A model generated the notes under the pieces. That model made no database searches. It saw only the letters and a list, made by a program, of their open reading frames with translations, and was not told the DNA's origin. 64,000 nucleotides of DNA. Origin: Pelagirhabdus alkalitolerans (GTDB taxonomy: Bacteria > Bacillota > Bacilli > Bacillales > Amphibacillaceae). The stretch lies in NCBI RefSeq assembly GCF_900096905.1, contig NZ_FMYI01000003.1, positions 124,001 to 188,000 of the forward strand, in the 5' to 3' direction. Shown one piece after another: positions 43,679 through 53,993 of the stretch (positions within the stretch are counted from its first letter, which is position 1; each line of letters starts with the position of its first letter). A program made the position numbers and the translations under genes.

Positions 43679-45217
43679 ATGGATCAGTTAGTCCAGCAAG
43701 TTGAAAGTTTACAATTATTAAATCATGTCTTACTATCATTATTTCTATTGGTTCCAATGGTATTAATTGCAAGAACTGTTGTAGCGGGGACGCGTTATTC
43801 ACCTATATTAATCATTGTTATTTTTGGTCTAGCTATGGGGTTTATACTCGTAGTGAGTGACTTAGCAGAACCAGGGTTACAAGCGTTTCCTGTCATTGAT
43901 TTAATTTCAAAAACGACAAGCGTTGCCCTTCTTGTCACATTCTTTGTAGGTGGACAAGAAATTCGGAAGATCTTCGGGAACAAAGTGGGCGCAACGAAAG
44001 ATTTGCTTATCCACAATGAAGAAGAGGCTGTTTTAGGTACGACACGTACTCAAATGGTATTAATTGTGCGTTCATTCTTCCTACTTATCGGTGTTGAAGC
44101 AATGAGTCGCTTAATTTTAGGATTAGATGGAGGTCCTTTATCAAATTATTACCCAATTATGGCTTATTTAGGTATTGTAGCCTCGATTATCTTAATTGAT
44201 AGCAAAGCAAAAATTTTAGAAAAGCCGCTATATATCCGAAAAGGTATGTTAGAAATTATTGTTCTTATCGGTATTTCAATTATTGCCTTTCATCTTTCAG
44301 AACTTGTACATAATATCGTTGCGCTTCCTTCTATCTTTTTCGGAATGGTGATCTCAACGTTACTGGGTGTATATGCTTATAGCTATGTATTTGGACCAAC
44401 GATAAAAGCGTTATTATTCGCTGGTATTCCGGTCGTCTTAGCTGGTAACTTTATGGTAGGTGGTTCGAGAATCATTGAAGTATTTGAAATGGACGGTTCA
44501 GCTGCTGTATTAGGTTATGGGTTCTTTGGCCAAGCGTTTTGGATGTTCGGTGGTATGGCGCTTATGATTTACTTCGGGAAAACAGCTGCAGTTAGAAACC
44601 TTGCACCAGGTATGGCAGGTGCGTTAAGTCATACGGGTTTAACTGGTGCATGTACAGCAGGGGATTTAGGTAAGCGAGCAGCTAACAGAGCTCCGATGCT
44701 TGTTAATATCCCATTTGCTATGCATATCTTTGTTTTCTCTACATTAGCGGTTAGTTATGAGAGAGGTTCATTATTAATGATTCCTGCTGTCATTATGGTC
44801 GCAATTGGCTTTGCTTTACTCGTTATGGGTCTTAGAAATATGAAAGTACCTGGTAATGATGACCGCGCTGAGATGAAATCCCTTCTTCAGTTTGGTTTTG
44901 GTTGGCAACTTATTGCTATATTCGGTGGATTAGCCGTACTTGATTTAAGTGGGATGGCAGTTGATTTTGCTGCTATGGCAAAAGCATCAGCGATTAGTCA
45001 CTTTGGTCTTTTTGCTGGTGTACAAGAGGGAATGTTTGGTGCTGAGGCTGCTGGGTTAATTACCTTCACATTCTCTATGACATTCCTTGTTCACCCATTT
45101 GTATTTTATATGTTTGGTAAGGCGATGGAGAATAACGAAGAGATGCCTAAAACGCCAGTTTATGTTTTAGCCATAGTCGGTTTGATTGGTATTCTTTCTT
45201 CACTTCTTTTCCTATAA
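43679..45217 (+). CDS. Unrecognised polytopic membrane protein, probable transporter
   Basis: 512 residues, about 12-14 hydrophobic helices. Conserved-looking polar stretches between helices, such as FFVGGQEIRKIFGNKVGATKD, MVGGSRIIEVFEMDG, GALSHTGLTGACTAGDLGKR and GLFAGVQEGMFGAEAAG, suggest a substrate path and possible re-entrant loops rich in Gly. I do not recognise the family; GltS-like symporters were considered, but no signature fits. It is a single-gene unit with its own promoter and terminator and a strong AGAGGAG site, inserted between yajC and the TIGR04086 gene. The substrate is unknown. Confidence 0.75.
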   Translation: MDQLVQQVESLQLLNHVLLSLFLLVPMVLIARTVVAGTRYSPILIIVIFGLAMGFILVVSDLAEPGLQAFPVIDLISKTTSVALLVTFFVGGQEIRKIFGNKVGATKDLLIHNEEEAVLGTTRTQMVLIVRSFFLLIGVEAMSRLILGLDGGPLSNYYPIMAYLGIVASIILIDSKAKILEKPLYIRKGMLEIIVLIGISIIAFHLSELVHNIVALPSIFFGMVISTLLGVYAYSYVFGPTIKALLFAGIPVVLAGNFMVGGSRIIEVFEMDGSAAVLGYGFFGQAFWMFGGMALMIYFGKTAAVRNLAPGMAGALSHTGLTGACTAGDLGKRAANRAPMLVNIPFAMHIFVFSTLAVSYERGSLLMIPAVIMVAIGFALLVMGLRNMKVPGNDDRAEMKSLLQFGFGWQLIAIFGGLAVLDLSGMAVDFAAMAKASAISHFGLFAGVQEGMFGAEAAGLITFTFSMTFLVHPFVFYMFGKAMENNEEMPKTPVYVLAIVGLIGILSSLLFL

Positions 45218-45223
45218 GTTTAA

Positions 45224-45254
45224 AAAAGCAGCTCACGATGAATGAGCTGCTTTT
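45224..45254. terminator. Bidirectional terminator
   Basis: AAAAGCAGCTC and GAGCTGCTTTT around a 9-base loop, serving two convergent genes. Confidence 0.88.
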
Positions 45255-45619
45255 CTTATGGTGATTTGTACACCTATAATACCGCCTGTTGTTGAAAATA
45301 GTGTTAAGATCAGATAGTGATACACATACTCCCAGCTTAAAGGGAAGTCACTGACCTGATGTTGATAAATAAAAAGGATAAAGCTATAAGCAATGGTCAA
45401 AAGGCACCCTAACAACCATCCTCTTTTTTGTCCAATATATCCAGCGATGCCACCAGCACCTAAAAATATAACATAATTCATATATCGTATGATGATGTCT
45501 ACATTGCTCTCTTTCAGGTCAACAAATTGAAGTAATCCTGCCAAAAAAGCACTCATAATCAGATGAGTGATGAGAATAGCACCCATACTTAATAAAATTG
45601 CGTTGATACTTCGTTTCAT
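45233..45619 (-). CDS. TIGR04086 family membrane protein (YrzE-like)
   Basis: 128 residues with four transmembrane helices; GAGGIAGYIGQKRGWLLGCLLTI in the middle matches the TIGR04086/YrzE family known next to yajC in bacilli. Function unknown. ATG 45619 is chosen since AGAGGGATG lies before it. It is on the minus strand, whereas B. subtilis has it alongside yajC in one direction. Confidence 0.82.
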   Translation of the reverse strand: MKRSINAILLSMGAILITHLIMSAFLAGLLQFVDLKESNVDIIIRYMNYVIFLGAGGIAGYIGQKRGWLLGCLLTIAYSFILFIYQHQVSDFPLSWEYVYHYLILTLFSTTGGIIGVQITIRKAAHSS

Positions 45620-45729
45620 ATCATCCCTCTTTTCATTCATTTGTCCTTATATGTATGATTCAGGTTGTCCATTTAGACGTCTGAACTGAGAGATAAGTGG
45701 TTATAGTGATAAAAAGAGAGAAGGGACTT

Positions 45730-46377
45730 ATGTACATGGGTGTGATTGTTTTACGAACATTTATTATCTATGGATTTGTTGTTTTGTTTTTTAGAATGAT
45801 GGGAAAGCGCGAAATTGGTGAAATTAGTTTATTTGATATTGTGATTTTTATGATGATGGCTGAGATTGCGGCACTTAGTTTAGAAAATGCTGATAAGCCT
45901 ATGTTTCATTCAGTTCTACCCATGTTTTTGCTCGTTATGATTCAACGATTAATGGCTTTTTTCTCATTAAAAAGTAAAAAATTTAGAGATGCATTTGAAG
46001 GGAAGTCATCTTTAATTATTTATAATGATCGAATTGATGATGTAGAGATGAAAAAACAACGTTATAATTATGATGATTTAATGCAACAATTGCACGAAAA
46101 AGGAGTAAAGGCGATTCAAGATGTTGAATATGCCATTTTAGAGCCGTCAGGTAAATTGTCTGTGTTTGCCAAAGAGTCGCCCATCTCGATTGGTTATGTC
46201 TATTTACTAATCACAGATGGCGACCTTCAAAATGATGAATTAAAAAGGTTACAAAAGACGGTGGATTGGTTGAGAGACGAATTAAGTCAACTCGGTTACG
46301 ATGATTTAAATAGCATTACTTATTGCACGTATGACCAAGGCGGGCAATGGTTTGTTCATCTAAAACAGACAAATTAA
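45730..46377 (+). CDS. DUF421 domain membrane protein (YrbG-like)
   Basis: 215 residues: three N-terminal helices (VIVLRTFIIYGFVVLFFRMMGKREIGEI is the family start) followed by a soluble YetF/DUF421 domain (GKSSLIIYNDRIDDVEMKKQR, DVEYAILEPSGKLSVF). Members of this type have been linked to spore germinant responses, but the role here is unknown. The start is ATG 45730 or 45736. The stop overlaps that of spoVB on the other strand. Confidence 0.85.
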   Translation: MYMGVIVLRTFIIYGFVVLFFRMMGKREIGEISLFDIVIFMMMAEIAALSLENADKPMFHSVLPMFLLVMIQRLMAFFSLKSKKFRDAFEGKSSLIIYNDRIDDVEMKKQRYNYDDLMQQLHEKGVKAIQDVEYAILEPSGKLSVFAKESPISIGYVYLLITDGDLQNDELKRLQKTVDWLRDELSQLGYDDLNSITYCTYDQGGQWFVHLKQTN

Positions 46378-47915
46378 TCACGATACAACATTGTCAACTC
46401 TTGAAATGACATGATTCTAAAACTAAGCAGCAGTATCAGATAGACTGAAGAGCTAAAAAGAACGGTTATAATCGTTGATAAGATTGGAGAAACGATTAAT
46501 GACAGGGATTGATTTAAAAAAGAGGTTAAACTGAAAATAAAGACAACTGTCAGGATCATCTTCACAATATATGAAAACTTTAATTTAAACTGTGTTAATT
46601 TTTTTATGCTAGCATAATGAAGAACTGTTGTTAATGTTGCGCTTAAGCAAATGGCGATACTAACACCTGCAATACCCATTGTTGGTTGTGAGGCTAGAAT
46701 AATGAGTACCACGTACTTAACACAAGTAGCGATTAAGGTGTTGTACATGGCGACATGCGCATAATCAAGTGCTTGTAAGGTTGCATTTAAAGGAAATTGA
46801 ATATAAATAAATAGAGAAAAGGGCACCATCGTTTTAATAAAAAACGTCGCATCGGTATTTTGGTACATGATATTTAATAAGGGTTCTGCAAATATAAATA
46901 AAAGAACGGCTACATAAGCGCTTGTTCCAAAAGTAAAACGGATCGATTGTTCAATGCGATGATGGATCGCTTTTATATTTTGTTTAGCGTGCGCCTCACT
47001 AATGCTGGGAAGAAGTGCCATGGCTAATGCGTGGGTCATAAATGTCGGAAAGAGTAATAGAGGCAGAGCATATCCTGTCAAAATTCCGTATTGTTTAATA
47101 GCTTGTACAGAGGAAATGCCTGCCCATTTTAGACTGTGAGTAACAAGGATGGGCTCAAGAAAGTGTGAAATACTACTAATGAACCGACTGCCTGTACTAG
47201 GAAGCGCAACGTTAAATAACTTTTTAATAAGAGTCAGAGAATCGTGTTCAAATTTTTTATGTGTTGTTGCGTGATGGTCTAACTTTTGTTGTTTATGAAG
47301 TGACGTTAATAAGAAGAGTAATGCACTTATCTCTCCTAGAATTGTAGACAAAATAGCGCCCATTGCAGCAAACTCGATCCCGTATGGAAGTAATAAATGA
47401 ACACAAAAGCTGACAGTACCAATACGAATTACTTGCTCTAAAACTTGAGCATAGGCTTGAGGTTTCATATTTTGCAAACCTTGAAAGTATCCTTTTAATA
47501 CAGCGGATACTGCCGTGATTGGTATAATCGGTAACATGGTAATGATAAGCAAATAGCTTCTTTCATCTCTAAGTAAAACAGTCGCTATGAATTCTGCGCA
47601 AAATAATAACGTCACAATTGTGACTAGACTGAATCCAATTGTGATAATGAGTGCTAAGTATAGTGTTTTTTTAATCAATGATGTTTGATTGAGGGCATGA
47701 GCTTCTGACACTCGCTTTGAAATAGCAAGTGGTATGCCAAATTGAGAGACTGTATACACTAAAAATAATGTCGGTAATACCATATTGAAAAGTCCGATAC
47801 CTTCCTCTTCAATTAACCGAACGAGTATAATCCGGTTAACAAACCCAAGTAGTCGAGTGATGAGTCCGGCTACGATTAAGATGATCGTACCTTTTAAAAA
47901 AGATTGTTTTGTCAT
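46374..47915 (-). CDS. spoVB: Stage V sporulation protein B, MurJ/Wzx-type flippase
   Basis: 513-residue MOP-superfamily transporter with about 14 helices, needed for spore cortex synthesis, probably by flipping lipid-linked peptidoglycan precursor. It starts with the family pattern SFLKGTIILIVAGLITRLLGFVNRIILVRLI and EGIGLFNMVLPTL. It is placed between yrbG and comN as in B. subtilis. Confidence 0.93.
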   Translation of the reverse strand: MTKQSFLKGTIILIVAGLITRLLGFVNRIILVRLIEEEGIGLFNMVLPTLFLVYTVSQFGIPLAISKRVSEAHALNQTSLIKKTLYLALIITIGFSLVTIVTLLFCAEFIATVLLRDERSYLLIITMLPIIPITAVSAVLKGYFQGLQNMKPQAYAQVLEQVIRIGTVSFCVHLLLPYGIEFAAMGAILSTILGEISALLFLLTSLHKQQKLDHHATTHKKFEHDSLTLIKKLFNVALPSTGSRFISSISHFLEPILVTHSLKWAGISSVQAIKQYGILTGYALPLLLFPTFMTHALAMALLPSISEAHAKQNIKAIHHRIEQSIRFTFGTSAYVAVLLFIFAEPLLNIMYQNTDATFFIKTMVPFSLFIYIQFPLNATLQALDYAHVAMYNTLIATCVKYVVLIILASQPTMGIAGVSIAICLSATLTTVLHYASIKKLTQFKLKFSYIVKMILTVVFIFSLTSFLNQSLSLIVSPILSTIITVLFSSSVYLILLLSFRIMSFQELTMLYRD

Positions 47916-48033
47916 AATTTATAAATCCTGCCTTCTCAAAGATTTAAAATTCGGATACAATGATTATATGTGGACAATTGTGATTTAGATGACTTATTAC
48001 ATAAATTTAATTTGATTATGAGGAGGAAAGATG

Positions 48034-48333
48034 ATGGAAACTAGACATGTTCAGGATTGGAAAACATCTGTTGATCGTGTTATCGTAAGTAAGGCTGAAG
48101 AATTACAGACATATGGGTATGATGAAGCAAGCCCTAAAATGGTTTGGGAATGTCTTCTCGCTAAAGTTTGGAAAGATCAACGTGAGTTAAGGCTTTATCA
48201 AGTCGTTGAAGATATCCTTCATTTAGATGGTCATGTATTTATGAGTTACTTGTCGAATCAAAATTATCAAGACAATGATGACTTAATGGCTTCTATACTG
48301 GGCGTTACGCACTCACAAGATACAATTAATTAA
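48034..48333 (+). CDS. comN: Post-transcriptional regulator ComN
   Basis: 99-residue ComN/YrzD family protein. In B. subtilis ComN promotes accumulation of comE mRNA for competence. The family core WKTSVDRVIVSKAEELQTYGYDEASPKMVWECLLAKVWK is readable. ATG 48034 is eight bases after AGGAGG; ATG 48031 is also possible. Between spoVB and secDF as usual. Confidence 0.88.
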   Translation: METRHVQDWKTSVDRVIVSKAEELQTYGYDEASPKMVWECLLAKVWKDQRELRLYQVVEDILHLDGHVFMSYLSNQNYQDNDDLMASILGVTHSQDTIN

Positions 48334-48390
48334 AGACGATTTTTTAAAAAGATAGCTCTACAAGAGTAGGGCGAGGAGGAACGTGTACAT

Positions 48391-50646
48391 ATGGTGAAAA
48401 AAAATAGGCTCATTGCCTTTTTTATTATTTTATTGACATTAGGAACAGTGCTGGCTACGACATCACTCGACCGCGCTGAAGAATTAAGATTAGGTTTAGA
48501 TTTACAAGGTGGGGTAGAAATCCTCTATGAAGTCGAACCTGCATCTGATGACCAAGAAATCACAACGAATGTATTAGAAGCAACCGTTCAATCACTAAGA
48601 GAGCGTGTGGATGTTTTAGGGGTAAGTGAACCGAACTTCACAATTGAAGAGCCGAATCGGATTCGTGTTCAACTAGCTGGGATTGAAAACGAGGATGAAG
48701 CACGTGAAATGTTACAAACTTCAGCTGAGTTAACGTTTCGTGATGTTGAAGATAACAAATATCTTGATGGTTCAGACTTAGTTGAAGGTGGAGCCCGTCA
48801 AGACTTTGATCCGAATACAAACCAACCGATTGTTTCCATTCAACTTCAAGATGGTCAGCAGTTTGGTGATGTGACGCGAGAGATACTTGAAGATGAATCA
48901 TTATCAAACCAACTCGTCATTTGGTTAGATTATGAAGAAGGGGATTCATTCCAAGAAGAAGTACAGGAAGAGGATCCGAAGTTCATCTCGGCACCTCAAA
49001 TTAGAGACGTATTAGAAACTCAAAATGTTCAAATTGATGGTGGTTTCACCGTTCAATCAGCACAGCAATTAGCTGATATTTTAAATGCAGGATCTTTACC
49101 TGTTGATTTAAATGAAGAATATTCTCAATCTGTTAGTGCACAGTTTGGGCTAGATGCTTTAAACGAAACAGTATTTGCAGGCGCGATCGGTATTTTATTT
49201 ATCTTTATATTTATGATCGCTTATTATCGGTTCCCTGGTTTTATATCTGTTGTCACATTAAGTCTATATATCTATTTAGTCATTGTTGTCTTTGGATGGA
49301 TGAATGGTGTGCTAACGCTCCCTGGTATAGCGGCACTTATTTTAGGTGTTGGGATGGCTGTTGACGCCAATATCATCACTTATGAACGAATGAAAGAAGA
49401 GCTCAGAACTGGCAAGACGATGATTGCTGCATATAAAGCGTCAAATACAAACTCATTATCGACGATTATTGATGCTAATGTGACAACATTGATTGCTGCA
49501 ACGGTTTTATTTATCTTTGGTACAAGTTCAGTACAAGGGTTTGCAACATTACTAATTGTTAGTATTGTCCTCAGCTTTATTACAGCTGTCTTTATTTCTA
49601 GGTTCTTGCTCGGTCTATGGATTAAGAGTCGATTCCTTAATAATAAATATCGTTGGTTTGGATTGAATCCGAACAAAGTACAAGACATTGCTGATTCAAC
49701 ACCTATTGAACCAAAAGTGTTCGGTCGACGTTTTGATTTCGTTCAACACCGCAAGAAGTTCTTTACAGCATCTTTATCACTTATTGTATTAGGTATGATT
49801 TTCTTAAGTACGATTGGCTTAAACTTAAGTATTGACTTTACAAGTGGTTCAAGAATTGAAATTGACACACAAGAAGAAATCGATGAAGATGTTTTAATCG
49901 ATCAATTTGAAGAAGTTGATCTGGAAGTATCCAATTTGTCATTTGCGGGAAGCGAAAATGAAATTGCGATTGCTAGAATTGATGAACAACTCAGTCAAGA
50001 ACGAGTGGCAGAAGTACGTTCTCATTTTAATGATCTATATGACACTGAGGCAAGTATTAATACAGTGAGTCCAATTGTCGGACAGGAATTAGCACGAAAT
50101 GCCATTCTTTCTGTGATCTATGCTTCGATCTTTATTGTCATATATGTGACAATAAGATTTGAATTCTATTTTGCGTTAACGGCGATTGGGGCTCTCTTGC
50201 ATGATGCATTCTTTATTCTTGCAATATTTAGCCTCACACAAGTTGAATTTAATGTGACGATTATCGCGGCCATATTAACGATTGTCGGGTATTCAATCAA
50301 TGACACGATTGTTACCTTTGATCGAATACGAGAGAATTTAAAGATCAAGCAACGTGTTCGCTCATTTGAGCAGTTAAAAGAAGTTGTTAATGATAGTTTA
50401 ATGCAAACTTTAGCAAGAAGTATCAATACAGTAATAACGGTTATATTTGCAGCGCTATGTCTCTATATATTTGGCGCACATGCAATTACTAGCTTTTCAT
50501 TCGCACTTGTGATTGGATTATTCGCCGGCATGTATTCTTCGCTTTTCATTGCTGCACAAGTCTGGCTTGTGTGGAGAGGGAGAACCATTGCTGAGAAACC
50601 AATCGTTTATCAAGAGAAAAAGCGAAATGATGGTCCACAAGTTTAA
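48391..50646 (+). CDS. secDF: Fused preprotein translocase protein SecDF
   Basis: 751-residue fusion of SecD (about 1-430) and SecF (about 440-751), an RND-type proton-driven motor that aids Sec export. SecD starts with LGLDLQGGVEILYEV; SecF begins near FDFVQHRKKFFTASLSLIVLG and has SIDFTSGSRIEI. Twelve helices. Fusion is standard in Bacillus. Start ATG behind GAGGAGG. Confidence 0.98.
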   Translation: MVKKNRLIAFFIILLTLGTVLATTSLDRAEELRLGLDLQGGVEILYEVEPASDDQEITTNVLEATVQSLRERVDVLGVSEPNFTIEEPNRIRVQLAGIENEDEAREMLQTSAELTFRDVEDNKYLDGSDLVEGGARQDFDPNTNQPIVSIQLQDGQQFGDVTREILEDESLSNQLVIWLDYEEGDSFQEEVQEEDPKFISAPQIRDVLETQNVQIDGGFTVQSAQQLADILNAGSLPVDLNEEYSQSVSAQFGLDALNETVFAGAIGILFIFIFMIAYYRFPGFISVVTLSLYIYLVIVVFGWMNGVLTLPGIAALILGVGMAVDANIITYERMKEELRTGKTMIAAYKASNTNSLSTIIDANVTTLIAATVLFIFGTSSVQGFATLLIVSIVLSFITAVFISRFLLGLWIKSRFLNNKYRWFGLNPNKVQDIADSTPIEPKVFGRRFDFVQHRKKFFTASLSLIVLGMIFLSTIGLNLSIDFTSGSRIEIDTQEEIDEDVLIDQFEEVDLEVSNLSFAGSENEIAIARIDEQLSQERVAEVRSHFNDLYDTEASINTVSPIVGQELARNAILSVIYASIFIVIYVTIRFEFYFALTAIGALLHDAFFILAIFSLTQVEFNVTIIAAILTIVGYSINDTIVTFDRIRENLKIKQRVRSFEQLKEVVNDSLMQTLARSINTVITVIFAALCLYIFGAHAITSFSFALVIGLFAGMYSSLFIAAQVWLVWRGRTIAEKPIVYQEKKRNDGPQV

Positions 50647-50654
50647 TGTTAATC

Positions 50655-50693
50655 ATAGACGGCTGGCTTAATATGAGTCAGTCGTCTATTTTT
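50655..50693 (+). terminator. Intrinsic terminator after secDF
   Basis: ATAGACGGCTG and CAGTCGTCTAT with one G-U pair, followed by T5. Confidence 0.88.
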
Positions 50694-50752
50694 GTTTGAA
50701 TATGTTGATTAAGTGGTAAATAGAACTATAATTGAATTAATGAGGTGATAGG

Positions 50753-51079
50753 ATGAAGGGACAAGTTTATATTATTTCCGCACTAACTTTTGCATTAATT
50801 ATTGCTATTTTTGCTGTCATTAATGTTGACGCTGTTGAAGTGAACTATTTGTTTACACAAAGTGAATCTCCTTTAATACTCGTGATTCTTGTATCGGCAC
50901 TTTTAGGTGGTTTGATTACGGGTGGTTTCGGTATTTACCACTTAATCGGGATTCGAAAGAAAGTAAGACGATTAGAGGAAGAGAATTTAAATTTACGAAT
51001 GAACCAATCACTTGAAGAGTCAACTGAAGAAGAGGACGCTCAAGAAGTTGAGGTTCTGGATGGCGAGCAATCCGTTTAA
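50753..51079 (+). CDS. LapA family protein (YrvD-like)
   Basis: 108 residues, two transmembrane helices (YIISALTFALIIAIFAVINV, PLILVILVSALLGGLITGGF) and a short coiled coil, the DUF1049/LapA layout. YrvD holds this place before recJ in B. subtilis. Role unknown; LapA in enterobacteria takes part in lipopolysaccharide assembly, which cannot apply here. Confidence 0.85.
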   Translation: MKGQVYIISALTFALIIAIFAVINVDAVEVNYLFTQSESPLILVILVSALLGGLITGGFGIYHLIGIRKKVRRLEEENLNLRMNQSLEESTEEEDAQEVEVLDGEQSV

Positions 51080-51142
51080 CGAATAACTTTATTTGAACCC
51101 CCTGTGCCACTCTTGTATAATGGGTGAGTCAGGGGTGAATTT

Positions 51143-53446
51143 ATGTTAAAAAACCGAATGAAGTGGAATTTTTTAAATCACGATCGTGATCTGCCAATCA
51201 TTGATCAACTTTTAGAAAATCGACAGATTAATGATTCAATAGATAAAGAACAATTTTTAAACCCATCACTGGATCACTTAAACAATCCAGAAATGATGGA
51301 TGGAATGAATATAGCAAAGGTGCGTATTGAAGAGGCAATTGAAAATGGCGAAAGCATTTTAGTTTTTGGTGATTATGATGCTGATGGTGTTACAGCAACA
51401 ACACTCTTAGTCGAAACATTAAATGAATTGGGTGCGATGTGTGATTATTACATACCGAACCGTTTCACCGAAGGATATGGGCCCAATCCAAACGCATTTA
51501 AAGAAGCGAAACAACAAGGGTTCGATCTCATTATTACAGTTGATACAGGCATCGCAGCTGTTGAATCGGCGAGTACTGCTAAAGAATTAGGTTTGGATCT
51601 CATTATTACTGATCACCACGAGCCACAAGAAGAACTGCCAGAGGCATTGGCCATTATTCATCCTAAATTATCACCCGAGTATCCTTTTAACGAATTAGCG
51701 GGTGTCGGGGTTGCATTTAAACTGGCTCATCACTTACTTGGGTATTTCCCTCATCAGTTCTTAGATCTCGTTGCGATTGGGACAGTTGCTGACTTAGTCC
51801 CACTATTAGGGGAGAATCGAGTGTTGGTGCATCATGGTTTGCAAGGACTTAAAACGACGAAAAGACAAGGTCTAAAAGCATTAAAAGAAGTCATCGGCAT
51901 AAAAGATGATGTGACTGAACAAGACATCGGATTTGGTATTGGACCTCGGTTAAATGCCGTCGGTCGATTACAAGCAGCCTATCCAGCTGTTGAATTGTTG
52001 TTAACAGATGATCCATCAGAAGCACAAAAAATAGCTTCAGAGATTCACTTGATAAATCAGGAACGTCAGGAAATTGTCACCGCGATTACTCAAGAGGCTG
52101 AAACGATCATAGAAGCCAATATCGAAAAGATGAAGCGAGTCATAGTCGTCGCAAAAGAAGGTTGGAATGAAGGGGTATTAGGTATTGTTGCTTCGAAACT
52201 TGTTCGCCACTATCAACGCCCCGTTATTTGTTTAACAATTAAACCGGAAGACCAAAAAGCTAAAGGGTCTGGGCGCAGTATACCGGCATTTGATTTATTC
52301 GAGAATGGAATGGAAATTAAACATTTATTTTTACAATTTGGTGGACACGCCCAAGCTGCGGGTATGTCACTTGAGATTGACCAAATTGATGCTGTAAGAG
52401 ACTCACTCAACAAATTAGCAAAAGAGAAACTCTCAGATGATGATTATAAAGAACAACTTGATATTGATGCGACACTCTCCATTTCGTCTGTTGACCTGAA
52501 CATTGTAGAGACGATTCAAAAATTAGCTCCGTTTGGGATGGGAAATCCAAAACCGATTTTTCACTTTAAAGGAACAACAAAATCGGTTAAGCAAATTGGT
52601 GCGAATAAAAACCATTTGAAGTTTGATTTAATCACTTCTAAAGAAGAACAAGGAATCTCAAGTGTTGCATTTGGCATGGGTGATTTAGTTAAATACCTGA
52701 CACCAGAAACACCTATTGATGTATCGGCAAACTTAGAGATCAATGAATGGAACGGTATGAAGAAATCACAATTAATGATTAAAGATATTCTGATTGATGA
52801 TTTTCAATTATTTGATTTTCGTGGCTCAAAGTTTTGGAAGTCTGAATTCAAGGAATTGAATGATGATAATGCTTTATTTGTTCGTTTCCAACCCTCTACG
52901 ACAAGTGAGTTGTTTTCACTTATCGATGCGGATCAACTAAATGAACAACCAATACAATCAAAGATGGTTGTATTGGTTGATATGCCAAATGACTTATCAG
53001 AGATCAGTACGTTACTAAATACGATTCAACCTCAAAATATATTAGCTTGTTACTCAGTAGGAGATGATCATTTTCTAAATAGTTTTCCGACTCGAGATGA
53101 TTTCAAATGGTTCTATGGCTTCTTAATGAAGAGAAAACGTTATTCAAAAGATCAAGATCGAAAGCTTATTCAACAGCATAAAGGCTGGAAAGAAGAAAAG
53201 ATTGAATTTATAATTAACGTGTTTTATGACCTTAAATTTGTTACAATATTTAATGGAGTTGTACAACCCAATCAAGATGTGATTAAAAAAGATTTAACTG
53301 AATCTAATGTGTATCAAAATCGTTTAAAAGAACGTGAAGTACAAGAAGTGTTGTATTATTCTAATTATAATGAATTAAAAAAATGGCTAAAAAGCCAAGT
53401 GGAGCATAGTAGCTCCTCTGAGGAGGAAATCGCACATGGATTTTAA
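51143..53446 (+). CDS. recJ: Single-stranded-DNA-specific exonuclease RecJ
   Basis: 5'-3' ssDNA exonuclease in recombination and repair. DHH motifs: FGDYDADGVTATTLLV, DLIITDHHEP; DHHA1 domain with GSGRSIPAFDLF and FGGHAQAAGMSL; OB fold and the Gram-positive C-terminal extension (to 767 residues). It overlaps apt by 11 bases. Confidence 0.97.
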   Translation: MLKNRMKWNFLNHDRDLPIIDQLLENRQINDSIDKEQFLNPSLDHLNNPEMMDGMNIAKVRIEEAIENGESILVFGDYDADGVTATTLLVETLNELGAMCDYYIPNRFTEGYGPNPNAFKEAKQQGFDLIITVDTGIAAVESASTAKELGLDLIITDHHEPQEELPEALAIIHPKLSPEYPFNELAGVGVAFKLAHHLLGYFPHQFLDLVAIGTVADLVPLLGENRVLVHHGLQGLKTTKRQGLKALKEVIGIKDDVTEQDIGFGIGPRLNAVGRLQAAYPAVELLLTDDPSEAQKIASEIHLINQERQEIVTAITQEAETIIEANIEKMKRVIVVAKEGWNEGVLGIVASKLVRHYQRPVICLTIKPEDQKAKGSGRSIPAFDLFENGMEIKHLFLQFGGHAQAAGMSLEIDQIDAVRDSLNKLAKEKLSDDDYKEQLDIDATLSISSVDLNIVETIQKLAPFGMGNPKPIFHFKGTTKSVKQIGANKNHLKFDLITSKEEQGISSVAFGMGDLVKYLTPETPIDVSANLEINEWNGMKKSQLMIKDILIDDFQLFDFRGSKFWKSEFKELNDDNALFVRFQPSTTSELFSLIDADQLNEQPIQSKMVVLVDMPNDLSEISTLLNTIQPQNILACYSVGDDHFLNSFPTRDDFKWFYGFLMKRKRYSKDQDRKLIQQHKGWKEEKIEFIINVFYDLKFVTIFNGVVQPNQDVIKKDLTESNVYQNRLKEREVQEVLYYSNYNELKKWLKSQVEHSSSSEEEIAHGF

Positions 53447-53948
53447 AAAGTATATTACAGTAGTAGAAGATTGGCCTAAAGAAGGTGTCAAATTTAAAGA
53501 CATTACAACTTTAATGGATAATGGACCAGCATATAAAGCGGCAGTAGATGAAATTGTTCAGTATGCAAAAGAACAAGAAGTTGACCTTGTCGTTGGACCA
53601 GAAGCACGCGGATTTATTGTTGGCTGTCCTGTTTCTTACGCACTTGAAATCGGATTTGCACCTGTACGTAAAGAAGGTAAATTACCACGTGAAGTCATTA
53701 AAGTTGATTATGGTTTAGAATATGGAAAAGACGTATTAACGATTCACCGTGATGCGATTAAACCAGGTCAACGTGTCTTAATTACAGATGACCTTTTAGC
53801 AACAGGAGGTACAATCGAAGCGACCATTAAGCTTGTAGAACAACTGGGTGGTATTGTAGTAGGCTGTGCATTCTTGATTGAGCTCACATACTTGAATGGT
53901 AAAGACAAGTTAGAAGGCTATGATGTGTTAACGTTAATGCAGTATTAA
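53436..53948 (+). CDS. apt: Adenine phosphoribosyltransferase
   Basis: Salvages adenine to AMP. The PRPP-binding loop is VLITDDLLATGGT, the hood region is VVGPEARGFIVGCP. 170 residues. The ATG lies inside the recJ end behind GAGGAGG. The order recJ-apt-relA is conserved. Confidence 0.98.
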   Translation: MDFKKYITVVEDWPKEGVKFKDITTLMDNGPAYKAAVDEIVQYAKEQEVDLVVGPEARGFIVGCPVSYALEIGFAPVRKEGKLPREVIKVDYGLEYGKDVLTIHRDAIKPGQRVLITDDLLATGGTIEATIKLVEQLGGIVVGCAFLIELTYLNGKDKLEGYDVLTLMQY

Positions 53949-53954
53949 GCAAAG

Positions 53955-53993
53955 TGAAGGGGCGCCTTATACTAAAGGTGCGCCTTCCTTTTT
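53955..53993 (+). terminator. Intrinsic terminator after apt
   Basis: GAAGGGGCGCCTT and AAGGTGCGCCTTC form a strong stem followed by T5. Confidence 0.9.

Noticed and set aside
43679..45217. Assignment of the membrane protein to the GltS family
   Set aside because: No GltS signature or length match; left as unrecognised.
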